This document shows, one piece after another, positions 1-11,314 of a stretch of 64,000 bases of DNA. Location of the stretch: positions 181,785 to 245,784 of the forward strand of contig JABWBO010000001.1 of the NCBI GenBank assembly GCA_013360465.1. The letters are read 5' to 3'. The translations under genes and the position numbers were made by a program. Positions within the stretch are counted from its first letter, which is position 1; each line of letters opens with the position of its first letter. The stretch comes from Anaerolineae bacterium (GTDB lineage Bacteria; Chloroflexota; Anaerolineae; Aggregatilineales; Phototrophicaceae). The notes under the pieces were generated by a model. The model worked only from the letters and a program-made list of their open reading frames with translations. It was not told where the DNA came from and ran no database searches.

Positions 1-39
1 CCTGCAATGCAGGCGTATTCGATGATTACCTCGCGTCGT

Positions 40-1101
40 TTATCGCGGCATTCCCAGCGGGATGACAGCATCCGGCTCGATGTATATGCTGACTTCTGCC
101 CCCGCCTGAGGCGGAGCCGCGTTGTAAGATGACAGTTCAAGCCAGAGCGACGCGCTGCTGTCGAGCATCACCCGCACCAGATAGGCGCTGCCGGCATAAG
201 TCACATCGCCGATCTTTGCCGGTAGTATATATCCACCCTGGCGCGGCGAATCCACCAGGCGTATGCCGCCAGGATGGATCAGGATCGCACCTGGACTGTT
301 CGTCACCGTAAACTCGCCGACGATTGTCGCTGCCCGACCGTCACGCATGGAAAGCACCGGAAAAACGTTGCGCAGCCCGATGAACTGGGCGGCGAAGGCA
401 GTCGCCGGACGGCGATAGAGATCCTGAGGTGCGGCGACCTGCTCGATTCGACCGGCGTTCATGACGGCGATGCGATCGGCTGTAGCGAATGCTTCATGAC
501 GATCATGCGTCACATAGATCGCCGTCAGTCCAATCTGCTTGATAATCCGGCGCAGATCCGCCATCAGACGCTGACGCAGGATGCCGTCCAGGGCGCCGAG
601 TGGTTCGTCGAGCATGAGCAGCGACGGGCTGGGGGCGAGGCTGCGTGCCAGGGCTACCCGCTGCTTTTCACCCCCGGAGAGCGTCGCCGGGTCACGTCGT
701 TCGTAGCCCATCAGTCCGATCAGTTCCAGAAGTTCCAGAACCCGTGTGCGCTGTACTGCAGCGGATACGCCGCGCATCTTTAAGCCGAAGGCGATGTTAT
801 CGGCGACGTTGAGATGAGGGAATAAGGTGTGGTCCTGAAACATCAATCCGAAGCCCCGCTGGTGAACGGGTTGATCGGTCACGGATGCGCTCCCCAGGTA
901 GATGCCGCCTTCCTCCGGTGCTTCAAGCCCTGCGATGACGCGCAGGAGCGTTGTCTTGCCGCAGCCGCTCGGACCCAGGAGGCAGATGATCTCGCCAGAG
1001 TCGATCGCCAGATCAATGCCGCTGAGTACGATATGGACTCCGAAGCGTTTTGTCACGCCGCTGACATGCAGATATGCCTTTTCGCCGGTCTGCGCGTTCA
1101 T
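40..1101 (-). CDS. thiQ: Thiamine ABC transporter ATP-binding protein
   Basis: ATPase of an importer that, by its operon, takes up thiamine or a thiamine precursor. The 353-residue protein has a Walker A GPSGCGKT at residues 43-50, the ABC signature LSGGEKQR at 141-148, a Walker B ending in LDEP near 164-167, and a C-terminal extension of about 110 residues that looks like a TOBE domain. By sequence alone it could equally be an iron or polyamine-type (FbpC/PotA) ATPase. The assignment rests on the TPP riboswitch at the head of the same operon. Its start codon shares one base with the stop codon of the permease gene (TGATG), which indicates translational coupling. It is the last gene of the operon seen here. 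Confidence 0.82.
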   Translation of the reverse strand: MNAQTGEKAYLHVSGVTKRFGVHIVLSGIDLAIDSGEIICLLGPSGCGKTTLLRVIAGLEAPEEGGIYLGSASVTDQPVHQRGFGLMFQDHTLFPHLNVADNIAFGLKMRGVSAAVQRTRVLELLELIGLMGYERRDPATLSGGEKQRVALARSLAPSPSLLMLDEPLGALDGILRQRLMADLRRIIKQIGLTAIYVTHDRHEAFATADRIAVMNAGRIEQVAAPQDLYRRPATAFAAQFIGLRNVFPVLSMRDGRAATIVGEFTVTNSPGAILIHPGGIRLVDSPRQGGYILPAKIGDVTYAGSAYLVRVMLDSSASLWLELSSYNAAPPQAGAEVSIYIEPDAVIPLGMPR

Positions 1102-2789
1102 CAGAAATCCCCAACACCGAAAGAACGTGCGCGCTCAATAAGGATGAACGCCAAGGCGCATACGCCCATGAGGATGACGCTCAGCGCGAGCGCCTGTCCA
1201 TAATTCAGCGCGCCCGGCTGACCGAGGAGTCGGAAGATGACGACGGGGACTGTTGGCGTGTCGGGGCGAGCGATGAAGAGTGATGCGCCGAACTCGCCCA
1301 TACTGACGGTGAAGGCGAAGACCGCGCCGACGATCAGTCCTCGCGCGATCAGCGGCAGCTCGACTCTGCGCCATAGAGACCAGCCATGCGCGCCCAGGAC
1401 GCGGGCGGCATCTGGCAGATTTGGCGGGATGGCACGCAGCGTCGGTAGAACACTGCGAATCACGAAGGGAAGCGCGACCAGCGTGTGGGCAATTGGGATG
1501 AGCGCCGCGCTGCTGCGCAGGTTGAGCGGGGGTTCATCCAGAGCGATGATGAATCCGAACCCCAGAGTCACAGCACTGGTTGCGAGCGGCAGCATGAGCA
1601 GCGGATCGAGCCAGCGGACGAGTCTGCCGCGCCGCAATGCATAAGCCGCAGCGGTGCCGAGCAGCAGCCCCAGGAGCGTGGTGGCGATGGCGAAGCCGAG
1701 GGAATTGCTGATGGCGATCAAAGGCGGGGTGAAAAGTATCGACCCGCGCGGGTTGCTGCCCAGGGCGGAAAAATAGCGCAGGGTGAATCCTCCGCCCAGC
1801 GTGAAGGCTCGGACGATCAGCGCCACGAGAGGGGCGAACAGGAGCGCGAACATCACCAGCAGGCTTACAGCCAGCGCGGCGCGCTCCGCCGGATGCTGCG
1901 GGGTGCGCGCCTGTTGGGGTGAGCGTAGTTCGACGACCACCTGACGCTGAATCCCGGCGTAGACGATCATCAGGAGGTACATCAGCCCCAGCTGAATGAT
2001 GGAGAGCGCCGCCGCCAGGGGCAGGTTGAATAGACTTGTCGCCTGGCGGTAGATCTCAACCTCCAGGGTAGCGAAACGAGGTCCGCCCAGGATGAGGACG
2101 ACGCCGAAACTGGTGAAACAGAAGATGAAGACCAGCAGCGCTGCCCCCAGGATCGCCGGTCGGAGTATGGGAAGCCGCACATACCACCACAGCCGCCAGC
2201 CATGCGCGCCGAGCGTGCGTCCAGCCTCCTCGATCGACGGACTCTGGGATGCCCAGAAGCTGGCGATCAGGCGGAGCGCGACGGAGTAGTTGTAGAAGAC
2301 ATGAACGATCATGATGATCGCCAGTGTGCGTTCAAGGCGGATGGGCGGCTCGGCGAGACTGAGTGTACCCATGAGTGCCTCGTTGAGCAGTCCCGATTCT
2401 CCGATGAACTCCGAAAATGCCGCCGCGACCACCACCGTCGGCAGGACGAAAGGCAGGGTTGCCAGCGCCAACAGCAGACGCTTGCCGGCGAAATCGAAAC
2501 GCGCAAATACATAAGCAGAAGGGAGCGCCAACGCCAGCGTCAACAGGGTCGAAAGCGCCGCCTGCGTCACAGTGAAACCGAACAGCCTCAGGTAGTAGGT
2601 TGAGTCGACAAGCGCGGCAGCGCCGCTCAAATCGATCTGCCCCTCTGGCGCAAGGCTCACGGCGAAGAGCGACAGGATGGGATAGACGTAGAATGCCGTC
2701 AGGAAAAGGAGGACTGGCAGCCCAAGCAGCGCCAACCCTCCCGATATACGGCGAAAATGTGCAATCAACGAAGCACCAATTCCGTCCAT
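1101..2789 (-). CDS. thiP: Thiamine ABC transporter permease (fused, two halves)
   Basis: Inner-membrane permease of 562 residues built from two homologous halves, each with about six hydrophobic segments. Each half carries an EAA-type loop that contacts the ATPase: EEAGRTLGAHGWRLWW in the N-terminal half and PDAARVLGAHGWSLWR in the C-terminal half. This fused architecture and length are typical of ThiP and FbpB. The start overlaps the end of the upstream binding-protein gene by 25 bases and the stop overlaps the ATPase start by one base, so the three genes form one unit. The thiamine role follows from the upstream TPP riboswitch. Confidence 0.83.
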   Translation of the reverse strand: MDGIGASLIAHFRRISGGLALLGLPVLLFLTAFYVYPILSLFAVSLAPEGQIDLSGAAALVDSTYYLRLFGFTVTQAALSTLLTLALALPSAYVFARFDFAGKRLLLALATLPFVLPTVVVAAAFSEFIGESGLLNEALMGTLSLAEPPIRLERTLAIIMIVHVFYNYSVALRLIASFWASQSPSIEEAGRTLGAHGWRLWWYVRLPILRPAILGAALLVFIFCFTSFGVVLILGGPRFATLEVEIYRQATSLFNLPLAAALSIIQLGLMYLLMIVYAGIQRQVVVELRSPQQARTPQHPAERAALAVSLLVMFALLFAPLVALIVRAFTLGGGFTLRYFSALGSNPRGSILFTPPLIAISNSLGFAIATTLLGLLLGTAAAYALRRGRLVRWLDPLLMLPLATSAVTLGFGFIIALDEPPLNLRSSAALIPIAHTLVALPFVIRSVLPTLRAIPPNLPDAARVLGAHGWSLWRRVELPLIARGLIVGAVFAFTVSMGEFGASLFIARPDTPTVPVVIFRLLGQPGALNYGQALALSVILMGVCALAFILIERARSFGVGDF

Positions 2790-3811
2790 TCGGTGATCCA
2801 GCGATCTCGCCCCGCCGCGATCTCATCGAATGCCATGTTGACCGGTTCTTCGGGGATGACTGCATACTGCTGGAACACATTCGGCAGCGCAGCGTCCAGG
2901 CTCACCGGAAAGACGAACATCTGCAAGGGAAGGTCTTCCTGAAACGCGCTGCTGAGCATGAAGTCGATGAAGCGCTGAGCGCCTTCGACATTGGCAGCAT
3001 TCGCCAGTACGCCCGCATATTCGATCTGACGGAAGCACATTCCCGCCGCCGTCAGCGCACCGGTTGGAGCCGCGCCCAGCGGAGGATCGGCAAAGAACAC
3101 TTCCGCCGGCGGACTGCTGGCATAGCTCACCACCAGCGGACGGTCTCCGGCACTGCCGGCGCTGCCGTTGAACTGTCCGTAGTAGGCATCAGTCCAGTCG
3201 TCGGCGATCACCACCCCGTTGGCGACCAGGTCGCGCCAGAAATCGAGGTAAGTGTAGTCTCCATCCTCGCCAAAAACCGCGACCGTCGCCAACAAGAATG
3301 CCAAACCGGGTGACGAAGTCGCCGGGTTTTGGACGACCAGCATCTCGGCGTATTCCGGAAGCGCCAGATCGGCGAGCGATGTGGGAAGGGGAAGCCCACT
3401 GGCTTCGAAGGTGGAGACGTCGTAGTTCAGACAGACATCACCGAAATCGACCGGTACAACCGGGTTGTCAGGGACAGCGAACGATGAGTCGATTGACTCC
3501 AGCAGGGGCGACTCGTAGGGGGTGAAGAGATTCGCATCCAGCGCTCGCGAGAGGAAAGTGTTGTCGATCCCGTACAAGACGTCTCCCAGCGGGTTTTCAC
3601 GGCTGAGAATAGACTGGTTGACCATCGTACCGGCGTCACCCAGGCGCAGGATCTCGACCGTTAAGCCGCTCTCCTGCTCGAACGTCGTCAGCACGCTTTC
3701 GCTGACATTAAAGCTGTCGTGGGTCACCAACCGGATGGTTGAGTCCTGCGCGTTGACAGGGACGAAAACGCTTCCGACAATGAGCAACACTAGAAGCAGC
3801 ATGATGCGCAC
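2765..3811 (-). CDS. thiB: Thiamine ABC transporter substrate-binding protein
   Basis: Exported solute-binding protein of an importer, 348 residues from the chosen GTG. I chose GTG at 3811 because GGGAG lies seven bases upstream. Longer in-frame starts run through the riboswitch and its terminator and are unlikely. The N-terminus MRIMLLLVLLIVGSVFVPVNAQ is a clean signal peptide, followed by a mature domain starting STIRLVTHDSFNVSESVL. The motif GDVCLNYD and the C-terminal LPNVFQQYAVIPEEPV region fit the ThiB/AfuA class of family 1 binding proteins. First gene of thiB-thiP-thiQ, with expression predicted to be shut off by thiamine pyrophosphate. Confidence 0.83.
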   Translation of the reverse strand: MRIMLLLVLLIVGSVFVPVNAQDSTIRLVTHDSFNVSESVLTTFEQESGLTVEILRLGDAGTMVNQSILSRENPLGDVLYGIDNTFLSRALDANLFTPYESPLLESIDSSFAVPDNPVVPVDFGDVCLNYDVSTFEASGLPLPTSLADLALPEYAEMLVVQNPATSSPGLAFLLATVAVFGEDGDYTYLDFWRDLVANGVVIADDWTDAYYGQFNGSAGSAGDRPLVVSYASSPPAEVFFADPPLGAAPTGALTAAGMCFRQIEYAGVLANAANVEGAQRFIDFMLSSAFQEDLPLQMFVFPVSLDAALPNVFQQYAVIPEEPVNMAFDEIAAGRDRWITEWTELVLR

Positions 3812-3859
3812 AGCACATCTCCCAGAATGAATGGACAGTTGTGCCATTGTGAGGGGATC

Positions 3860-3878
3860 AAAAAACCCCTGTACGGGG
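3860..3878 (-). terminator. Intrinsic terminator following the TPP riboswitch
   Basis: On the minus strand an ACCCC/GGGGT hairpin with a five-base loop is followed at once by six T residues. It lies between the riboswitch aptamer and the thiB start, the position expected for a terminator controlled by ligand binding. The stem is short (five pairs), consistent with a regulated rather than constitutive terminator. Confidence 0.7.
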
Positions 3879-3903
3879 TGTGGTGGACGAATGTATCCAT
3901 CAA

Positions 3904-3989
3904 CTCCCTCCGCCGGCATGACCCGGATCAGGTAAAAGGGTCGGTGCGGCTCTACGCACCCTCTCAGCCCGCTTGACGCGGACTCCCCT
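3904..3989 (-). promoter_or_regulatory. TPP riboswitch (THI element)
   Basis: The minus strand holds the conserved core of the thiamine pyrophosphate aptamer: the CTGAGAGGGT pyrimidine-sensing segment and, about 25 bases further on, ACCTGATCCGGGTCATGCCGG, closed by the outer AGGGGAGT/GGAGGGAGT-type stem. It sits in the 5' leader between the promoter and thiB, and is followed by a terminator hairpin. The expected action is premature transcription termination of the importer operon when TPP is abundant. Confidence 0.95.
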
Positions 3990-4007
3990 GGACATATGGC
4001 AAGAAGA

Positions 4008-4036
4008 AGTGTACACGCATGCGAGGCGTACTTCAA
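4008..4036 (-). promoter_or_regulatory. Sigma-70 promoter of the thiamine importer operon
   Basis: Minus-strand TTGAAG (4031-4036) and TACACT (4008-4013) are separated by exactly 17 bases and lie about 20 bases upstream of the riboswitch. Transcription should begin near position 4000, giving a leader that contains the complete aptamer and terminator. Confidence 0.7.
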
Positions 4037-4263
4037 TAGGGTTTCCGTCTGATCGATTGGACTGGTTTTTGCTGTACAATGATCAGCGAAGCTGATTGAA
4101 AAACCGCCCTGATCAGGTTATCTTTTCCCGCTGAGTGACACGCCCATTCGTCTAGCGGAAGCACCCCTCGCATCATGGTGACGCATACGGTCGTCAGCAT
4201 CAGGGAGTGTACGTCGCCTGCGCTTCTTCCGGCAATGAGTCCTGGAGTGGACAGCACTACGGC

Positions 4264-5163
4264 ATGAAGCAATTTGTCCTGGATTATCTGGCAGCACAGT
4301 TCAGCCTCTCCGACCGCTTCGTGTGTCACCAGAGAGGAAGCGGGGACAACGATCTGTTGATCACGCTTGCTGATCACGCCAAGATCGCTATCTGCATCGT
4401 CAACCGTTCGATACGCCTTTCCGAGATTCGCCAACGCTACGAAGCGAATACGCGCAGACGAATTCATACGCTGTTCATCGTCGATGGTCGTATGGTGCCG
4501 GATCACGCCGATGAGGTGAACCCGCCTCAGTGGATGTCAGCGCTTCACACCCTGACGATGGGGCGTGTTTACGCCTATTGGTGTGATGGACGCGAGGTCA
4601 CCATACGCCCGCTGCATATGGAATGGCGCTGGGGGGGCAGCCCTCGCGGCGTCGAGTATGGCGATTCCGTCGAAGTCCATTCGCTGCGTCCGGAACGGCT
4701 TCATGCCGCAACCCGCGATATCGACGGTGATTTTGCGGTGGCGGTGTTTGGCGAAGGCGCATTCTGGAAGCAGCGCTCAGAAGACGGCGAAGCGGCGTTC
4801 GACTACTCCTGGCGCAACTGGTCGTTTGGCGGTGCGCGCCACAGTACAGCCTCTGAAGATGGGAATGCCGGTTGGACGCCCTGGGAGGAGTTTCAGCGGC
4901 ACTACGGATCGACCGGCAGCGATGAACGCTGGCAGCGATCAGAACAGTCTCCCCGCAGCCCGCGACCGAATCATAATACAGCACGGCACTATGCGATCCT
5001 GGGTGTGCCTTTGACGGCATCCATGGAGGAGGTCAAGCAGGCTTACCGGCGTATGGCGCGCGCTTATCACCCGGACCTTCACCCGGATGAAGTGGACGAA
5101 TACACCGCCAAGATGGCAGAAGTCAACATGGCGTTCGAGGCGATCATGAACGCGCGGCGCTGA
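4264..5163 (+). CDS. J-domain protein with unrecognised N-terminal domain
   Basis: The last 60 or so residues form a J domain: the YAILGVPLTASMEEVKQAYRR helix region, then YHPDLHPDE with the HPD tripeptide that stimulates DnaK ATPase. The N-terminal 230 residues are not a known DnaJ architecture. I do not recognise them. They start with a compact alpha/beta-looking region (FVLDYLAAQFSL, DNDLLITLADHAKIAICIVN) and end in a Trp-, Ser- and Arg-rich linker. No dnaK or grpE is nearby. The start is uncertain: ATG 4264 is used, but GTG 4207 is in frame and no strong ribosome site favours either. It converges with, and overlaps by 20 bases, the following hydrolase gene. Confidence 0.7.
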   Translation: MKQFVLDYLAAQFSLSDRFVCHQRGSGDNDLLITLADHAKIAICIVNRSIRLSEIRQRYEANTRRRIHTLFIVDGRMVPDHADEVNPPQWMSALHTLTMGRVYAYWCDGREVTIRPLHMEWRWGGSPRGVEYGDSVEVHSLRPERLHAATRDIDGDFAVAVFGEGAFWKQRSEDGEAAFDYSWRNWSFGGARHSTASEDGNAGWTPWEEFQRHYGSTGSDERWQRSEQSPRSPRPNHNTARHYAILGVPLTASMEEVKQAYRRMARAYHPDLHPDEVDEYTAKMAEVNMAFEAIMNARR

Positions 5164-5995
5164 TCATCGCGCGCAGACTCTCCGCCACAAGTGCCGGCGC
5201 TTCCATCGGAATGAAATGGGTATGCTGCGGCAGGTAGATATCCTGTCCGTGTGGCAGCCGCGCTGCTAAATCTGGCGTGGTGGGGGAAGCGCTGAAATTC
5301 GTGGGGCTGGCGTCCCCGGAAACGAGGGCGCGCATGACCGTCACCGGGATCTGCACGCGATCCAGCAGAGGATGGATGTTCGCCGCGAAGCCGTAAGTAT
5401 AGATTGCGGCTTCAAAAGCCGGGTCACAGGCGAGAATGCAGCCCCCGCCTGCCGGGTTTGGCATCAACCCGTGTGTCACATAATCGCGCAGGACTGCCTG
5501 GTCCCAGCGGTCGAACGGGGGGCGCGTTCGAAAACGCTCGAACATTTCGTCTGGATTTGACCACTCCGCTCTTCGCTTTGCCGTGAAATGTTCCCCTTCG
5601 ACGATGCCGGTGTAATATGCCTCAGGCAAGATGACCGGGTCGATGAGCAGGAGATGCTGGAAAGCCGAGGGGCGCGCTGCTGCCGCCGCCGTCAAAGCAT
5701 GTCCGCCAATGGAATGACCGACTCCGAGCGCGCCTGACCACCCGAAGTGATCGATCAGGGCGACGACATCAGCGGCGAAAGTACTCCATTCCGGGGCGGC
5801 GGCGGATTTACCGCTTCGACCGTGTCCCCGTTGATCGACGGCGAAGCAGTGCGCATCGTCGAGGCGCTTGATGACCTGATCCCAGATTCGCCCATGGAAG
5901 CCGGTAGCATGCAGAAACAGCAGGGTTGGCTCTGATCCTTCCCACTCATACAGTGCCAGATCGACATCGGAGGCGCGTACCTGGAGCGATTTCAC
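5144..5995 (-). CDS. Alpha/beta hydrolase
   Basis: Cytoplasmic serine hydrolase of 283 residues. It shows the oxyanion region FLHATGFHGRIWDQ, the DQRGHGRSGK strand, the nucleophile elbow GHSIGGHAL and a C-terminal catalytic histidine in QHTHFIPMEAP. The acid residue is probably the Asp in MRALVSGDASP. The GTG at 5995 is chosen because AGAGGA lies six bases upstream, whereas a longer reading frame has no ribosome site. The substrate cannot be told from sequence. The family includes esterases, haloperoxidase-like and lactone hydrolases. The gene is not in an operon. Confidence 0.75.
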   Translation of the reverse strand: MKSLQVRASDVDLALYEWEGSEPTLLFLHATGFHGRIWDQVIKRLDDAHCFAVDQRGHGRSGKSAAAPEWSTFAADVVALIDHFGWSGALGVGHSIGGHALTAAAAARPSAFQHLLLIDPVILPEAYYTGIVEGEHFTAKRRAEWSNPDEMFERFRTRPPFDRWDQAVLRDYVTHGLMPNPAGGGCILACDPAFEAAIYTYGFAANIHPLLDRVQIPVTVMRALVSGDASPTNFSASPTTPDLAARLPHGQDIYLPQHTHFIPMEAPALVAESLRAMISAARS

Positions 5996-6030
5996 GCCTT
6001 TTCCTCTCTTGAGAATTGGTGTGTCCCGAC

Positions 6031-6150
6031 TAATGGAGAAACGATTTAGAGTTGGCGCAATTCGTAGGGACGGCATTCTTGCCGTCCGCCGTATCGGACG
6101 CGATTAATCGCGCCCCTACATCCCGCCAGGTCTAAACCTATTCTCCATAA
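6031..6150. repeat. MITE-like element with terminal inverted repeats
   Basis: A 120-base non-coding element whose ends are imperfect inverted repeats: ATGGAGAAACGATTTAGA (from 6033) against the reverse complement of TCTAAACCTATTCTCCAT (6131-6148), with the match continuing into TGGCG/CGCCA. Inside are nested palindromes: GGACGGCATTCTTGCCGTCC (6068-6087) and GCGCGATTAATCGCGC-type bases around 6099-6113, flanked by GTAGGG and CCCTAC. No open frame is present. It fills most of the gap between two divergently arranged genes. The structure suggests a non-autonomous transposable element or a folded RNA/DNA repeat. Confidence 0.65.
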
Positions 6151-6264
6151 GTACCCCCGTGATCAGCGAACAACGGTGGGACATGACCTTATGTTCGGTA
6201 GCGCTATCCGCTATACTGACGCCCGACTTGGACAGACACACAGTGTAACTGAAATCAGGGAAAA

Positions 6265-7359
6265 ATGACCAACATACCTATGAGAGCCGCCGTGATCGGA
6301 GCGGGCTGGGCGGGTGAACAGCATCTCCTTTCCTACGAGCAGCTGGGGCTTGAAGTCGTCGCCATCTCTGATGCCGTTTCTGCGGCGCGCGCGCGGGTCG
6401 CTGCTAAGCACGGCGTCGCTGACCAATACGCGGACTACCGGGAACTTCTGGCGCGCGACGACATCGATGTGATCAGTGTCGCAACGCCGAACTACCTTCA
6501 CGCCCCTATGACCATTGCCGCACTGGATTCGGGTAAACATGTGATGTGCGAGAAACCGCTGGCGCGCACGGCTGTTGAGGCGAAAACGATGGTTGACGCC
6601 GCAGAACGCAACAATCGCGCGCTAATGGTCGCATTCAACCACCGTCAGCGCGGTGATGTGCGGTTGCTGCGCCGACACATCGAAGAAGGTGGACTGGGGA
6701 CAATCTACCATGCCAAGTCGTATTGGCTGCGCCGTGATGGTATCCCAGGCTTGGGGGGCTGGTTCACATCAAAGGAACAGGCAGGCGGTGGACCTTTCAT
6801 CGACCTTGGTGTGCATATGCTTGATATGGCAATGCACCTGCTAGGCGAACCGCGCGTGATCTCGGCGAGTGCTGCCGCCTATGCGGAGTTTGGTGCGCGC
6901 GGACGGGGGAGCCGCGGTGACGCAGTCGCCGGATCGAAAACCGGCATGGATGTCGAGGACTTTGCGACGGCGTTTCTTCGCCTAGACGGCGGCGTGACGC
7001 TTAACCTTGATGCGAGCTGGGCGATGTACCGCGAAGTCAATGACCTGTTCGGTGTACGCCTGTATGGGACGGAGGGCGGCGCGGCGATCAACGTCGTCAA
7101 CTATACCAGCGACGACACCCTGACGATCTATCGCGATGTCGCGGGATCGCCCGCCGAGATTCACCCGAAATGTCCGCCCAGCCTGGGACATTTCGGCGTA
7201 GTCAGCCGCTTCGTAGACGTCGTCAGGTCGGGGGACTGGGCGGATCATCGCGGACGTGATGGATTTGACCGGTCTGTCGTCCTCGATGCCTGCTATCGAT
7301 CGGCTGAGGAAGGGCGAGAAGTGCAGATCGCCGAGATCCTTTCATCGCTTGAGTACTAA
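6265..7359 (+). CDS. Gfo/Idh/MocA family oxidoreductase
   Basis: NAD(P)-dependent sugar or polyol dehydrogenase-like protein, 364 residues. It has an N-terminal Rossmann fold with GAGWAG at 12-17, the family hallmark CEKPLA at 95-100, and the C-terminal GGGPFIDLGVHMLD segment bearing the catalytic-region Asp and His. GGGA lies five bases before the ATG. The reaction cannot be assigned, since the family covers inositol, glucose-fructose and amino-sugar dehydrogenases. The next gene follows 15 bases later on the same strand but has no obvious metabolic link. Confidence 0.85.
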   Translation: MTNIPMRAAVIGAGWAGEQHLLSYEQLGLEVVAISDAVSAARARVAAKHGVADQYADYRELLARDDIDVISVATPNYLHAPMTIAALDSGKHVMCEKPLARTAVEAKTMVDAAERNNRALMVAFNHRQRGDVRLLRRHIEEGGLGTIYHAKSYWLRRDGIPGLGGWFTSKEQAGGGPFIDLGVHMLDMAMHLLGEPRVISASAAAYAEFGARGRGSRGDAVAGSKTGMDVEDFATAFLRLDGGVTLNLDASWAMYREVNDLFGVRLYGTEGGAAINVVNYTSDDTLTIYRDVAGSPAEIHPKCPPSLGHFGVVSRFVDVVRSGDWADHRGRDGFDRSVVLDACYRSAEEGREVQIAEILSSLEY

Positions 7360-10258
<2,899 letters not shown>

Positions 10259-10453
10259 ACGAATCAGTCTATCACGGATTTCTGGAGACGATTTCGCCCG
10301 CCTGGCTGACGCTAAACCTACGCCGGCGACCGCTGCGAAGTCGATAGCAACCCGAATAACGTTTTGCGCGTACAATCTCGTGAGAGGTCAACCGTAAATG
10401 AGGCACGCCAGATGCCGAAACAGGCATCGGGTGGAACGTAGAAAGAGGATGGA

Positions 10454-11248
10454 ATGAGTGCAAGGCGCACCGAGAATTCTAACGGCGGATTCGTCTTGGA
10501 AGCGGAGAACGTTCGCAAAGAACTGCGCATGGGCGAGGTGGTCGTGCATGCGCTGCGCGGCGTTTCACTGGCAGTCCGCCAGGGAGAATTCCTCGGCGTG
10601 GTGGGTCCTTCGGGAAGCGGTAAATCGACGCTGCTGGGCTTAATTGGCGGACTCGATGCGCCGACCGCCGGACGGATCGCTATCGACGGTGTAGACATCA
10701 CCCGAATGAGCGAGGCTCAACTGACGCGCGTGCGCAACGAGAAGATCGGTTTTGTCTTTCAGTTCTTCAACCTCATTCCGACGTTGACAGCCCTGGAAAA
10801 CGTGGCGCTGCCGGGACAGTTTGCGCGTAAGCAGCGCACGAATCCGCAACGGCGGGCGCGCGAGCTGCTGGGTATGCTGGGCTTGGCAGACCGACTACAC
10901 CATCGCCCGACACAGCTTTCGGGGGGACAGCAGCAGCGCGTGGCGATTGCCCGCGCTTTGGTGAACCAACCGCCGCTGCTGCTGTGCGATGAGCCGACGG
11001 GCAATCTGGACAGTGAAGCCAGCGATGCGGTGATGAAGATGCTGCGACAGGTGCAGCAGGAATTCAATACCACTGTGATCGTCGTCACGCACGATATGTC
11101 GGTGGCGTCGGAAATGGATCGGTTGGTCACACTGGTCGATGGTCAGATCGCTGGCGACATCGACCCTCGCTCGACGGCTCAGCAGGCGGCGTTGAAGATT
11201 CTGCGGGACAAGCGCGCCACCGGCGAGATGGCGGCGCATCGCCCGTAA
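10454..11248 (+). CDS. ABC transporter ATP-binding protein, LolD/MacB type
   Basis: ATPase of 264 residues with Walker [10 protein letters not shown] (51-59), [16 protein letters not shown] characteristic of the LolD/MacB/FtsE group, signature LSGGQQQR (155-162) and Walker [13 protein letters not shown] (175-186). Members pair with FtsX-like permeases for lipoprotein release, efflux or cell division, but no permease gene adjoins it here, so the partner must be elsewhere. GAGGATGGA just precedes the ATG. A long palindrome terminates it against the convergent protease gene. Confidence 0.85.
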   Translation: MSARRTENSNGGFVLEAENVRKELRMGEVVVHALRGVSLAVRQGEFLGVVGPSGSGKSTLLGLIGGLDAPTAGRIAIDGVDITRMSEAQLTRVRNEKIGFVFQFFNLIPTLTALENVALPGQFARKQRTNPQRRARELLGMLGLADRLHHRPTQLSGGQQQRVAIARALVNQPPLLLCDEPTGNLDSEASDAVMKMLRQVQQEFNTTVIVVTHDMSVASEMDRLVTLVDGQIAGDIDPRSTAQQAALKILRDKRATGEMAAHRP

Positions 11249-11252
11249 GTCC

Positions 11253-11302
11253 CTGATCCCGACCGCAGTCGCCCAGGTTAGGACATCTGCGGTCGGAATC
11301 AG
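11253..11302. terminator. Bidirectional terminator hairpin
   Basis: Sixteen-base arms, CTGATCCCGACCGCAG (11253-11268) and CTGCGGTCGGAATCAG (11287-11302), pair with one mismatch around an 18-base loop. The hairpin lies exactly between the convergent ABC ATPase and HtrA-like genes. There is no T tract, so termination may be partial or factor-assisted. Confidence 0.65.
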
Positions 11303-11314
11303 CAGTGCTTTGCG

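Noticed and set aside
4140..4200. Sequence CCCATTCGTCTAGCGGAAGCAC resembling the 5' half of a tRNA-Glu/Gln.
   Set aside because: No proper anticodon stem and no T-arm or matching acceptor strand follows, so it is at best a remnant.
6068..6113. Reading the palindromes as an intrinsic terminator or riboswitch.
   Set aside because: No T tract and no known aptamer core, and the outer terminal inverted repeats fit a mobile repeat better.
10454..11248. Calling this ATPase lolD or macB.
   Set aside because: No FtsX/LolC-like permease is adjacent, so a specific gene name is not justified.
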